Of a stretch of DNA of 46,793 nucleotides, positions 16,711-25,446 are shown piece by piece. Both the position numbers and the translations under genes were made by a program. How positions within the stretch are numbered: the first letter of the stretch is position 1; every line of letters begins with the position of its first letter. The notes beneath the pieces are model-generated. The model saw only the letters and a program-made list of their open reading frames with translations, searched no databases and had not been told where the DNA came from. This stretch comes from Cumulibacter manganitolerans (GTDB lineage: Bacteria > Actinomycetota > Actinomycetes > Mycobacteriales > Antricoccaceae): positions 1-46,793 of the forward strand of contig NZ_WBKP01000027.1 in assembly GCF_009602465.1 (NCBI RefSeq). The letters are read 5' to 3'.

Positions 16711-19490
16711 GCCCCTCCTCCGACCAGTGCCAGGAAGGCGTCCTCGAGATGGCGCCGTGGCACGACCTGCTCGACGGCGACGCCGGCGGCGACGAGTGCG
16801 CCGACGACCTCGCTCGGCCGCGCGTCGGTGAGCTCGACGGCCAGCCGGGTGCCCTTCGCCTCGGTCACCCGGACGCCGGGCAGGTCCGCGATCACCGCGG
16901 CCGCGCGGACGCCGTCGTCGACGTCGAGGTCGATCTCCCCGCCGACGCCGACGACCTCGGCGACGGTGCCGCCGGCGATCACCTCGCCGGTGTTGATGAC
17001 CACCACGTGCGAGCAGGTCTGCTCCACCTCGGCGAGCTGGTGGCTGGAGACGAGCACCGAGCGGCCGTCCACGGCGTACGACTGCAGCACCTTGCGCATC
17101 TCGGCGATCTGCGGCGGGTCCAGCCCGTTCGTCGGCTCGTCCAGGATGAGCAGCTCCGGCAGGCCGAGCATCGCCTGCGCGATGGCCACCCGCTGGCGCA
17201 TGCCTTGGGAGTAGGTGCGCACCTTGCGGTCCACGGCCGCGCCCAGACCGGCGATCTCGAGCACCTCGTCGAACCGCGCGTCGGACTCCGGCCGCCCGGT
17301 CGCCGCCCAGTACAGCCGCAGGTTGTCGCGCCCGCTCAGGTGCGGCATGAGGCCGACCCCCTCGACGAAGCACCCCAGCCGGCTCAGCACGGGCGCGCCC
17401 GGCCGGACCCGGTGCCCGAACACCCGCAGCTCGCCGTCGGTGGGGTGGATCAGGCCCATGAGCATCCGCAGCGTGGTCGTCTTGCCTGCGCCGTTCGGCC
17501 CGAGCAGCCCGACGACCTGCTCACGCTCGACCCGGAAGGACACGTCGCGGACGGCGACGAACCCGTCGTGGTACGCCTTGCGCAGCCCGGTGACGACGAG
17601 CGGGACGTCGTCGAGCTCGGGATCGTGGTCGACCGCCTCGGCCTTGCGGCTGCGGGCCCGGACGATGAGCCAGCCGAGCAGCCCGATCGCCGCGGCGGCG
17701 GCGATGCCGACGACGACCTTCGTCCAGACCGAGTCCGCGACGGACAGCGCCCGGGTCGCGACGGTCGGGTACTGCAGGCCCGTGCCGGCCAGCCGAACGG
17801 AGAACGCCTGCTGGCCGAGCGGCGTGCTGTACGCCCGGTCGGTCGAGGCGAGGGCGACGACGACCCGGTGCCCGGTCTCGAAGCGGTGCGCGATCGCCGG
17901 GAGGGTGACGGGGACGGTGACGCTGCCTTCGTTGGGCGGGACGACGACCGGGGCGACCTGTCCGCCGGGCAGCGCGGGCAGGCCCGATCCGCCGGCGTCG
18001 TACACCTTCGCGAACACCGCCCCGCCGGCCGGCAGCCCGCTGATGGTGACGTCGATCGTGGGGCTGCCGACGATGCTCAGCGGCGCCTCGAGCGCGGCGG
18101 AGGTGAAGTACGCGGCCTGCCCGGGCGGGTCGAAGGCGACGCCGAGCGCGCCCAGGCCGGGCAGCGACGACAGCGATCCGGGAGTGCCGCCGGGGGGACG
18201 CACGACCGTCTGTGCAGGCCCGACCAGGGCCAGGTCGCGCCGGTCGGCGGTCGCGGGGTACGCGTCGGCGACCTCCGTGCGGGCGGTCGGCCGGCCGCTG
18301 CCGGCCCGGGTGGTGAGGCCGGTCTGCTGGGCGAGCTCGAAGTCGGCGGGGGGCTTGCTGCCGCTACCGGCGAGGTAGTAGTCGAACCAGTCTCCGGTGA
18401 GCTGGCGGACCCGCGCGAGCTCGGCGTCCGACGACGCCACGCCGCCGCTGTCGTGCCCGCCGCCGGTCCACACCACGCGCACCGTGGTGCCCGCCGCGCG
18501 GAGCTGGTCGGCGGTGGCGTCGGCCTCGCTCAACGGGAACAGCGAGTCGTTCTGGCCCTGCACGAGCATCGTGGGCGCCGTGATCTTGCCGGCCACGGAG
18601 TACGGCGAGGACGCGTCGAGCAGCGCGACGCCTTGCGCGTCGAGCGTGCCGGACTCCGCGCCGGCCGCGTAGACGGCGCAGATGTCGGCGGCGAACCGCC
18701 CGCAGACCGGGTCCGCCTCGGCCGCCGCGCCGTCCGTGGGCCGCGGACCACCGGCCGCGCCACCGGGCGCGCCGTCGCCGGCCCCCGTCAGCAGGCTGGT
18801 CAGGCTGGTGCCCTTGCCGAACCCGAAGAAGGTGCCCGCCCACTCGCGCTTGAACACCCCGGGCGCCGGATCGGCGCCGCCGTCGAGGGCCGGACCGGCC
18901 AGGCCCTGCGGGCTGCCGGCCGCGTTCGGGAAGAACACCCGCGACAACCGGTTCCAGGTGATCATCGGGACGATCGCGTCGACCCGCTGGTCGTGTCCCG
19001 CCGCGAGCAGCGCGAGCGCCCCGCCGTACGACGCTCCGGTGATCCCGACCCGCGGGTCGCCGGGCCCGTCGGACCGGACGTCGTCCCGGGTCGCGAGGTA
19101 GTCGATGAGGTGCTGGGCGTCGGCGACCTCGGCGTCCGGCGCGTCCAGGGAGATCCGGCCGGTGCTCGCGCCGAACCCGCGCGCGCTGTAGGTCAGGACG
19201 ACGAACCCGCGCTGCGCGAGATCGATCGCGTCGGAGCGCACCGAGTCCTTCGTCCCGCCGAAGCCGTGCGCGACGATGACCGCCGGCGCCGGGTCGGCAG
19301 ACGTGGCGGAGTCCGGGACGAACAGCGTCACGTCGAGCTTGACCGGCTCGGCGGTGGCACTGTCGAGCCGCATCGACTCCTCGCGGTACGACGGCGCTCC
19401 GGCGACCTGCCGCCATACGACGAAGCCCGCGACGACCAGGACGACGGCGACGAGCCCGACCAGCCGCCTGCCCTTGAGCCATCTCGCCAC
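16707..19490 (-). CDS. Fusion of CocE/X-Pro-peptidase-like hydrolase with ABC transporter ATPase
   Basis: This 927-residue protein has a membrane helix (about 10-27), then an alpha/beta hydrolase with nucleophile Ser154 in GASYGG, Asp315 in GQNDS and His346 in GGGHD. A beta-rich segment like the C-terminal domain of X-Pro dipeptidyl-peptidases follows (about 460-575). After a second membrane helix (about 591-611) comes a complete ABC ATPase: Walker A GPNGAGKT (664-671), signature YSQGM (760-764) and Walker B LLILDEP (780-786). The two helices would put the hydrolase outside the membrane and the ATPase inside. The GTG start at 19490 opens directly into the basic MARWLKGRR head. The permease gene overlaps its end. 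The substrate is unknown; peptides or esters are possible. Confidence 0.88.
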   Translation of the reverse strand: MARWLKGRRLVGLVAVVLVVAGFVVWRQVAGAPSYREESMRLDSATAEPVKLDVTLFVPDSATSADPAPAVIVAHGFGGTKDSVRSDAIDLAQRGFVVLTYSARGFGASTGRISLDAPDAEVADAQHLIDYLATRDDVRSDGPGDPRVGITGASYGGALALLAAGHDQRVDAIVPMITWNRLSRVFFPNAAGSPQGLAGPALDGGADPAPGVFKREWAGTFFGFGKGTSLTSLLTGAGDGAPGGAAGGPRPTDGAAAEADPVCGRFAADICAVYAAGAESGTLDAQGVALLDASSPYSVAGKITAPTMLVQGQNDSLFPLSEADATADQLRAAGTTVRVVWTGGGHDSGGVASSDAELARVRQLTGDWFDYYLAGSGSKPPADFELAQQTGLTTRAGSGRPTARTEVADAYPATADRRDLALVGPAQTVVRPPGGTPGSLSSLPGLGALGVAFDPPGQAAYFTSAALEAPLSIVGSPTIDVTISGLPAGGAVFAKVYDAGGSGLPALPGGQVAPVVVPPNEGSVTVPVTLPAIAHRFETGHRVVVALASTDRAYSTPLGQQAFSVRLAGTGLQYPTVATRALSVADSVWTKVVVGIAAAAAIGLLGWLIVRARSRKAEAVDHDPELDDVPLVVTGLRKAYHDGFVAVRDVSFRVEREQVVGLLGPNGAGKTTTLRMLMGLIHPTDGELRVFGHRVRPGAPVLSRLGCFVEGVGLMPHLSGRDNLRLYWAATGRPESDARFDEVLEIAGLGAAVDRKVRTYSQGMRQRVAIAQAMLGLPELLILDEPTNGLDPPQIAEMRKVLQSYAVDGRSVLVSSHQLAEVEQTCSHVVVINTGEVIAGGTVAEVVGVGGEIDLDVDDGVRAAAVIADLPGVRVTEAKGTRLAVELTDARPSEVVGALVAAGVAVEQVVPRRHLEDAFLALVGGGA

Positions 19491-19578
19491 GGTGCTGCCG
19501 CCGTTCGTCGGGGATCTCGTCCAAGGGTCAACTTACGCCGGGCCTGCGGAGTTCCGGCCGGACGGCGGCGGCGGCCGA

Positions 19579-20232
19579 TCAGCCCGCGTGGCCGCGCAGC
19601 AGCTCGGCGAAATCGGTGACCTCGCCGAGGGTGTTGCCGGACTGCCGCGGCCGGGCCGCGGTCGGCGCGAACCCTTCGACAGCGCCGGTCTCGGCGACGA
19701 CGAGCGCGGCGAGCTCCCCGGCCGCGCGGACGATCCGCGCGGAGAGATCCGAGCCGCCGTCCGCGCCGAAGTCGTCGGTGGCCGCGAACACCCCGGTGGG
19801 CACCACGACCGCGCGCAGGTAGCTCAGCAGCGGCCGCAGGGCGTGGTCGAGCACCAGCGAGTGCCGCGGGGTGCCGGCGGTGGCGGCGATGATCGTCGGC
19901 ATGCCGTTGATGGAGTCGACGTCCAGCAGGTCGAAGAACATCTTCAGCAGCCCGTTGTAGCTGGCGGTGAACACCGGCGTGACGACGATCAGGCCGTCGG
20001 CGGCGCTCACCCGGTCCCGGGCCTCGGCGACCCGGCCGGTCGGCATTCCGCCGGTGATCATCGACTGGGCGAGGTCGACGGCGAGCTCGCGCAGCTCGAT
20101 CACCTCGACGTCGACCGCCTCGCCGCGCGCCGTGACCGCAGCGGTCACGGCGTCGGCGATGCGGTCGGTCAGCAGCCGGGTGGACGACGGCTGGGAGAGG
20201 CCGGCCGTCACCGCCACGATCGTGCGGGGCAT
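19579..20232 (-). CDS. NADPH-dependent FMN reductase (CE1759-like)
   Basis: The 217-residue flavodoxin-fold protein has the FMN-loop region GLSQPSSTRLL near the start and VTPVFTASYNGLLKMFFDLL in the middle, typical of NADPH-dependent FMN reductases. It would supply reduced flavin. Its ATG overlaps the stop of the LLM oxidoreductase gene by one base (TGATG), and the pair matches the two-gene CE1758/CE1759 arrangement known from corynebacteria and relatives, in which the reductase feeds FMNH2 to the monooxygenase. The substrate of the pair is unknown. Confidence 0.85.
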   Translation of the reverse strand: MPRTIVAVTAGLSQPSSTRLLTDRIADAVTAAVTARGEAVDVEVIELRELAVDLAQSMITGGMPTGRVAEARDRVSAADGLIVVTPVFTASYNGLLKMFFDLLDVDSINGMPTIIAATAGTPRHSLVLDHALRPLLSYLRAVVVPTGVFAATDDFGADGGSDLSARIVRAAGELAALVVAETGAVEGFAPTAARPRQSGNTLGEVTDFAELLRGHAG

Positions 20233-21368
20233 CAGACCGTCTCCTCCACCTTCTGGTGCGCGGCCGCGCTGATCACCTTGCGGTGGTCGGAGTCCGCGCC
20301 CTCGGCGCGCAGCGACTCGTGGGTGGGCGGGTCGCTCGGGACGTGCGCCGGACGACGCCGCTCGAACTCGGCGCGCAGCGTCGGCACGACCTCCGTGCCC
20401 AGCATCTCGATCTGCTCGAGCACCATCTCCAGCGGCAGGCCGGCGTGGTCCATCAGGAACAGCTGGCGCTGGTAGTCGCCGGCGTAGTCGGCGAAGGACA
20501 GCGTGCGCTCGATGACCTGCTCCGGCGTGCCGACCGTCAGCGGCGTCTGGCGGGTGAACGACTCCAGAGAGGGGCCGTAGCCGTAGACCGGCGCGACGTC
20601 GAAGTACGGCCGGAAGAGCCGCTTGGCCTCGGCCTCGGTCGAGGCCATGAACGCCTGGCCGCCGAGCCCGACGATGGCCTGGTCGGCCGCGCCGTGCCCG
20701 TGGTGCTCGAAGCGCCGCCGGTAGAGGTCGATCATCTGCCTGGTGTGCTCGGCGTTCCAGAAGATGTTGTTGTGGAAGAAGCCGTCACCGTAGAAGGCGG
20801 CCTGCTCGGCGATCTCCGGCGTGCGGATCGAGCCGTGCCAGACGAACGGCGGGACGTCGTCCAGGGGCCGCGGCGTCGCGGTGAACCCGTGCAGCGGCGT
20901 GCGGAACTCGCCCTCCCAGTCCACGACGCGCTCGCGCCACAGCCGGCGCAGCAGGTGGTAGTTCTCCACCGCCATCGGGACGCCCTTGCGGATGTCCTTG
21001 CCGAACCACGGGTAGACCGGGCCGGTGTTCCCGCGCCCCATCATCAGGTCGACGCGGCCGCCGGAGAGATGCTGCAGGAAGGCGTAGTCCTCGGCCAGCT
21101 TCACCGGGTCGTTCGTGGTGATGAGGGTCGTCGCCGTGCTGAGTCGCAGGCGCTCGGTCTTCGCCGCGATGTACGCCAGGTGGGTCGTCGGCGAGGACGG
21201 CACGAACGGCGGGTTGTGGTGCTCGCCGGTCGCGAACACGTCGAGCCCGACCTCCTCCGCCTTCAGGGCGATCTGGGTGATGGCCGCGATGCGCTCGCCC
21301 TCGCTGGGGGTCCGCCCGGTCGTCGGGTCGCGGGTTACGTCGCCGACGCTGAAGATGCCGAACTGCAT
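20232..21368 (-). CDS. LLM-class FMN-dependent monooxygenase (CE1758-like)
   Basis: The 378-residue protein is a luciferase-like TIM-barrel flavoenzyme: MQFGIFSVGDV at the start, DVFATGEHHNPPF, LSGGRVDLMMGRGN and PPFVWHGSIRTPE. It probably uses reduced FMN from the reductase encoded immediately downstream. I prefer the ATG at 21368 over the in-frame GTG at 21374, because AAAGGAG is 5 bases before the ATG but runs into the GTG. A 14-bp palindrome lies just upstream (21382-21395) and is the likely operator. The substrate is unknown. Confidence 0.87.
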   Translation of the reverse strand: MQFGIFSVGDVTRDPTTGRTPSEGERIAAITQIALKAEEVGLDVFATGEHHNPPFVPSSPTTHLAYIAAKTERLRLSTATTLITTNDPVKLAEDYAFLQHLSGGRVDLMMGRGNTGPVYPWFGKDIRKGVPMAVENYHLLRRLWRERVVDWEGEFRTPLHGFTATPRPLDDVPPFVWHGSIRTPEIAEQAAFYGDGFFHNNIFWNAEHTRQMIDLYRRRFEHHGHGAADQAIVGLGGQAFMASTEAEAKRLFRPYFDVAPVYGYGPSLESFTRQTPLTVGTPEQVIERTLSFADYAGDYQRQLFLMDHAGLPLEMVLEQIEMLGTEVVPTLRAEFERRRPAHVPSDPPTHESLRAEGADSDHRKVISAAAHQKVEETV

Positions 21369-21381
21369 GTCCACTCCTTTG

Positions 21382-21395
21382 GTTGAATGTTCAAC
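21382..21395. promoter_or_regulatory. Palindromic operator (GTTGAA-TG-TTCAAC)
   Basis: A perfect 6+6 palindrome with a 2-base centre lies 14 bases before the LLM start, in an AT-rich patch. MarR-type regulators often bind sites with TTGAA/TTCAA arms. A similar, less perfect 14-mer occurs in front of the divergent gene (21488-21501). Confidence 0.6.
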
Positions 21396-21480
21396 ATATT
21401 AGTCAATGCGCGAAAGGCGCCGAACATTCCCGACCGCTGCCGGGTAACGATCGCCACACGCACGCCGGCGCAGATGCGCG

Positions 21481-21501
21481 CATAATGGTTGAGTTTTAAA
21501 C
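21481..21501 (+). promoter_or_regulatory. -10 element and imperfect palindrome before the second FMN reductase
   Basis: CATAAT at 21481-21486 resembles a -10 element. GTTGAG-TT-TTAAAC at 21488-21501 repeats the architecture of the palindrome at 21382-21395 with 4 of 6 arm positions symmetrical. An operator covering the transcription start would repress the gene. Confidence 0.5.
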
Positions 21502-21522
21502 GATCGATCCTCTGGAGCCCCC

Positions 21523-22062
21523 GTGAACGTTCTCGTCCTCGTCGGAAGCCTGCGCGAAGAGTCCACCAACCGCCGCCTCGCCGAGACTGTGGGCAGCCAC
21601 CTGCCGGAGGGCGTCGCCGCGACCGTCTACGGCTCGCTGGACGCGCTGCCGTTCTACTCCGAGGACGTCGACGGCGACGCGGCGCCCACCACCGTCACCG
21701 AGTTCCGGGCCGCCGTCTCCGGCGCCGACGCGCTCGTCGTGGTCACCCCCGAGTACAACGGCACGATGTCCGGCGTCATCAAGAACGCGATCGACTGGGC
21801 CTCCCGGCCGTTCGGCGCCGGGGCGATCGCCGGCAAGCCGGTCGCCGTGCTCGCCGCCAGCGGATCCGCCCGCGGCGCTCAGTGGGCCCGCGAGGACGCC
21901 GTGAAGGTCCTGCGGATCGCCGGCGCCGCCCCGCTGGAGCGCACCTTCGGCCTCGGCGCCGCGCATTCCGCCTTCACCGACGCCGGCCTCGCAAACGACG
22001 CGATCGCCGCCGAGCTGCGCGCCCTGCTGGGCGAGCTGCACCGCGAGCTGGTCTCGGCCTAG
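21523..22062 (+). CDS. NAD(P)H-dependent FMN reductase (azo/quinone/chromate reductase type)
   Basis: The 179-residue flavodoxin-fold reductase has the phosphate loop GSLREESTNRRLAE at the start and TPEYNGTMSGVIKNAIDW in the middle, the classic signature of the NADPH-dependent FMN reductase family (ChrR/AzoR-like). These proteins bind FMN as dimers and reduce quinones, azo dyes or metal ions. It starts with GTG, preceded by TGGAG. It is divergent from the LLM/FMN reductase operon, and the two probably share a regulator. The physiological substrate is unknown. Confidence 0.88.
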   Translation: MNVLVLVGSLREESTNRRLAETVGSHLPEGVAATVYGSLDALPFYSEDVDGDAAPTTVTEFRAAVSGADALVVVTPEYNGTMSGVIKNAIDWASRPFGAGAIAGKPVAVLAASGSARGAQWAREDAVKVLRIAGAAPLERTFGLGAAHSAFTDAGLANDAIAAELRALLGELHRELVSA

Positions 22063-22095
22063 CCACGGCGGCGGCCCGCCCGGAGCCCTAAAGTC

Positions 22096-24495
22096 ATGGG
22101 CGTGGCCGACCAGACTCTCACCCTCACCGCCCGCCTGACCGCAGCCGTGCTGGACGCCCGGCGCGGCATCGTCCGGATGCACCGCGACGTCATGGCCGCG
22201 CTCGACCTGGCGCCGTGGGATCCGGTGCTGCTCGAGGGCAGCCGCGCCACCGGCGCGATCGTCGCCGAGGGCGGCCCCGACGTCCCGCCCGGCATCCTGC
22301 TGTGCGACGACCTCGCCCTGGGCAACGCCGGCCTGCAGGACGGCACCGCGATCCGGGTCAGCAAGCTGCCGCTGGTCGAGGCCCGCTCGGTCGAGCTGAT
22401 CGGCAGCGAGAACGTCACCCGCATCATCTCCCCCGACCTGCTGCGGCGCGCCCTGCTGGGCAAGATGGTGACGACCGGCGACGACATCTCCCTGCTGCCG
22501 CTGGACGGTGCCGCGCACGAGGGCACCGACGGCGGCGACCTCGCCTCCGCGCGCCGCCGCCTGCAGGTTGCGATGGGCATGCAGTGGACGACCACCCTGG
22601 TCGAGGTCGCCGACACCGGCAGCCCGACGCCGGTGCTGGTGACCGGTGCGACGACCGTCGCCTGGCGAGGCGGCGCGGCCGCCCCCGGCTGGCAGCACAG
22701 CGCCACCACACCTCCGACGTCGCGCACCCCGCAGCCGCACAGCGACCTGTTCGCGGTGACGCCCGCGCCGGCCCGGCCGATGCCGCCCACCACCGCCGAC
22801 CGGATGCTCGGCGGCGGCCAGGCGACCACGACCAAGCCTCCCGAGGCGCCGTCCGCGACGAAGCCCGCCGCCCAGGCGCTCACCAGCCAGAGCGCGCAGC
22901 CCGCCCGCGACGTCGCCGCGCACGCGACGCCGACCCTCGACGAGCTGCCGGGGTTCAAGGCGCAGGCCGACTCGCTCACCGAGTGGTTCGACCTGGGGTT
23001 CCATCACCGCGACGTCCTCGATCTGCTCGGCAGCCGCGCGCAGCTCGGCGTGCTGGTGAGCGGTCCTCCGGGGGTCGGCAAGGCGACGCTGGTCCGCGCC
23101 GTCGCCGCGCACGTCGGCGCGGGGGTCGTCGAGCTGTCGGCGCCGACGATCGCCGCCATCGAGGCGGCCGCGGCCGCCGACACGCTGCGTGCGGCGGTCG
23201 CGCAGGCCGAGAGCCAGGCACCCACGATCCTGCTGGTGCAGGACGTCGAGGCGCTGGCGCCCCGGGAGGACGCCGACCCGATCTCGCGGACCTTCATCGA
23301 CCTGATCGCCAAGACCGTCGAGGCCGGCTCGGTGGCGGTGGTGTGCACCACGGCGCGGCCGGAGGAGGTCTCCACCGAGCTGTCCCGCCCAGGCCTCCTG
23401 GACCACCAGCTCAGCCTCCCGTTGCCGGACCGGCCGACCCGCAAGGCGATCCTGGAGGCGATCCTGCGGCCGGTGCCGCTGGCCGAGGACGTCAGCCTCG
23501 ACGACATCGCCGGCCGCACGCCGGGGTTCGTGGCCGCCGACCTGCTCGCGCTGCGCCGGGAGGCGTCGGTGCGCGCGGCGCTGCGCCAGAAGGGCGCCGA
23601 CAAGCCGACGCTCGGGCAGGGCGACCTGCTCGGCGCACTCGACGTCGTCCGGCCGACGGCGATGGCCGACTCGACCCTCGAGGTCGCGCGAGTCACCCTC
23701 GACGACGTCGGCGACATGGCCGAGACCAAGAAGGCGCTCACCGAGGCGGTGCTGTGGCCACTGCAGTACCCCGACACCTACCAGCGGCTCGGCATCAGCC
23801 CGCCGCGCGGCGTCCTGCTCTACGGGCCACCCGGCTGCGGCAAGACGTTCCTCGTCAAGGCGATCGCCGGCTCCGGGCAGACCAACGTGATGAGCGTGAA
23901 GGGCGCCGAGCTGCTCAACAAGTGGGTCGGTGAGTCCGAGCGGGCCGTCCGCGAGCTGTTCCGCCGCGCCCGGCAGGCCGCGCCGACGCTGATCTTCATG
24001 GACGAGGTCGACGCGCTCGCCCCGCCGCGCGGCCAGGGCACCGACGGCGGCACCACCGACCGCGTCGTCGCCTCGCTGCTCACCGAGCTCGACGGTGTCG
24101 AGGCGCTCAACAACGTGTTCGTCATCGGCGCCACCAACCGGCCCGACCTGGTCGACCCGGCGATGCTGCGCCCCGGTCGCCTCGACAAGATGATCTACGT
24201 CCCGCCGCCGGACGCCGAGGCGCGGGCGGCCATCCTCAAGGCCTCCGCGCGGCACACGCCGGTCACCGCCGGCGTCGACTTCGACGCGCTGGCGCAGCGC
24301 CTCGACGGGTACTCCTCGGCCGACTGCGCCGCGCTGGTCCGCGAGGCCGCGCTGGTGGCGATGCGCCGCGACCTGGACGCGCCGAAGGTGACGAAGGCCG
24401 ACTTCGAGCAGGCCACCAAGAACGTCAAGGCCTCCCTGGATCCCGAGCAGGTGGCGTGGCTCGAGCGGTTCGCCGACCAGCGGGAGCTGACCTAG
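22096..24495 (+). CDS. CDC48/VCP-like tandem AAA+ ATPase
   Basis: The 799-residue protein has a CDC48-like N domain (about 1-170), a Pro/Thr-rich linker (about 195-285) and two AAA modules. D1 has Walker A GPPGVGKAT (323-331), but its Walker B reads LLVQDVEAL (around 379-387), with the metal-binding Asp replaced by Gln and the catalytic Glu by Asp. Sensor-1 Asn and the arginine finger of D1 also look lost. D2 is complete: GPPGCGKT (577-584), MDEVDAL with Asp636-Glu637, GATNRP and LRPGRLD. D2 should therefore do the ATP hydrolysis. The architecture resembles mycobacterial Rv0435c. The likely role is protein unfolding or remodelling; the client is unknown. Confidence 0.9.
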   Translation: MGVADQTLTLTARLTAAVLDARRGIVRMHRDVMAALDLAPWDPVLLEGSRATGAIVAEGGPDVPPGILLCDDLALGNAGLQDGTAIRVSKLPLVEARSVELIGSENVTRIISPDLLRRALLGKMVTTGDDISLLPLDGAAHEGTDGGDLASARRRLQVAMGMQWTTTLVEVADTGSPTPVLVTGATTVAWRGGAAAPGWQHSATTPPTSRTPQPHSDLFAVTPAPARPMPPTTADRMLGGGQATTTKPPEAPSATKPAAQALTSQSAQPARDVAAHATPTLDELPGFKAQADSLTEWFDLGFHHRDVLDLLGSRAQLGVLVSGPPGVGKATLVRAVAAHVGAGVVELSAPTIAAIEAAAAADTLRAAVAQAESQAPTILLVQDVEALAPREDADPISRTFIDLIAKTVEAGSVAVVCTTARPEEVSTELSRPGLLDHQLSLPLPDRPTRKAILEAILRPVPLAEDVSLDDIAGRTPGFVAADLLALRREASVRAALRQKGADKPTLGQGDLLGALDVVRPTAMADSTLEVARVTLDDVGDMAETKKALTEAVLWPLQYPDTYQRLGISPPRGVLLYGPPGCGKTFLVKAIAGSGQTNVMSVKGAELLNKWVGESERAVRELFRRARQAAPTLIFMDEVDALAPPRGQGTDGGTTDRVVASLLTELDGVEALNNVFVIGATNRPDLVDPAMLRPGRLDKMIYVPPPDAEARAAILKASARHTPVTAGVDFDALAQRLDGYSSADCAALVREAALVAMRRDLDAPKVTKADFEQATKNVKASLDPEQVAWLERFADQRELT

Positions 24496-24505
24496 CCGAT
24501 CAGGC

Positions 24506-25003
24506 TCAGGGCGTCCAGTCTCCGGTCATGACGACGACGACCCCGCTGTACTTGAACCCAGCGGGCGCCTCCGCGGCGGTGAGCTTGGGGAACGCCTTCA
24601 CGAGGTCCTGGGCGGCGGCGTGCGCCGCCTCGTCACCGGCCGGGTAGTACACGGTGGAGCTCTTCGGGGCGTCCGAGCCCGACAGGTTGCCGGTCTGGGT
24701 GACCTGCCAGCCCTCCTTCTCGAACGCGGCCTTGCCCTTGGCCGCCAGGCCGCCGGTGCTGCTGGCGTTGAGCACGGTCAGCGGCGCCTTGGCATCGGCC
24801 GGCTTCGAGGCGCCCGAGGAGCCGCTCGCGCTGCCGGACGTCGCGCCGGCGGACTGGGCCGCGTCGGAGGCGCCCTTGCTCGGGCCGGTGGCGCCGAGCT
24901 TGCCGGTCAGCGCGAGCACCGCGAGGACGATCAGCACGATCCCGATGACGGCGGCGACGGCGCCGCCGATGCGGCGACGCCGGACGTCGGCAGCGGTCAG
25001 CAT
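24506..25003 (-). CDS. LytR_C-domain membrane-anchored protein (VirR-like)
   Basis: The 165-residue protein has one membrane helix near residues 15-34, a Ser/Ala/Gly-rich linker and a C-terminal LytR_C-like domain (from APLTVLNASSTGGLAAK to the end). Similar proteins include VirR (Rv0431) of Mycobacterium tuberculosis, linked to vesicle release and envelope integrity. The ATG at 25003 is chosen because the frame further upstream lies inside the DUF3263 gene. It lies 5 bases after that gene's stop. The small LytR_C domain probably binds or senses cell-wall components. Confidence 0.8.
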   Translation of the reverse strand: MLTAADVRRRRIGGAVAAVIGIVLIVLAVLALTGKLGATGPSKGASDAAQSAGATSGSASGSSGASKPADAKAPLTVLNASSTGGLAAKGKAAFEKEGWQVTQTGNLSGSDAPKSSTVYYPAGDEAAHAAAQDLVKAFPKLTAAEAPAGFKYSGVVVVMTGDWTP

Positions 25004-25008
25004 CGGCG

Positions 25009-25314
25009 CTACTGCGGTTCGATGCCGAGGCGGCGGGCCGAGCGGGCTCGCTGGCGGGTGGCGCGCAGCCGGCGCAGCCGCTTGACCAGCATCGGGTCGG
25101 CGGCGAGCGCCTCCGGCCGGTCGATGAGCGCGTTCAGCACCTGGTAGTAGCGCGTGCCGGAGAGCCCGAACAGCTCCTTGACGGCCTGCTCCTTGGCGCC
25201 GGCGTACTTCCACCACTGCCGCTCGAAGGCGAGGATGTCGCGCTCGCGCCGGGTCAGCCCGTCGACGACCTCGTCGGAGTCGTCGCCCGTCTGCAGAGCC
25301 TGCGCGATGTCCAT
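25009..25314 (-). CDS. DUF3263 protein, probable helix-turn-helix
   Basis: The 101-residue soluble protein has the DUF3263 stretch RERDILAFERQWWKYAGAKE followed by KELFGLSGTRYYQVLNALID and an Arg-rich tail. The last segment looks like a DNA-binding helix-turn-helix, but function is unproven. The ATG at 25314 has AAGGACGAGG upstream; an earlier in-frame start lies in the presumed promoter. It is the first gene of a two-gene unit with the LytR_C protein, the order found as Rv0430-Rv0431 in mycobacteria. Confidence 0.82.
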   Translation of the reverse strand: MDIAQALQTGDDSDEVVDGLTRRERDILAFERQWWKYAGAKEQAVKELFGLSGTRYYQVLNALIDRPEALAADPMLVKRLRRLRATRQRARSARRLGIEPQ

Positions 25315-25446
25315 GCCTCGTCCTTGCCTCGGGAGCGTCACGCGGTAAACGACACGCGTGTGATTCCGGGCTTCATTGTGCCATGCGCGGCCGCGGCGGG
25401 CGGCACGCCACCGGGGCGTTGCGGCCGATTTCCGGCGCCCCGCCCG

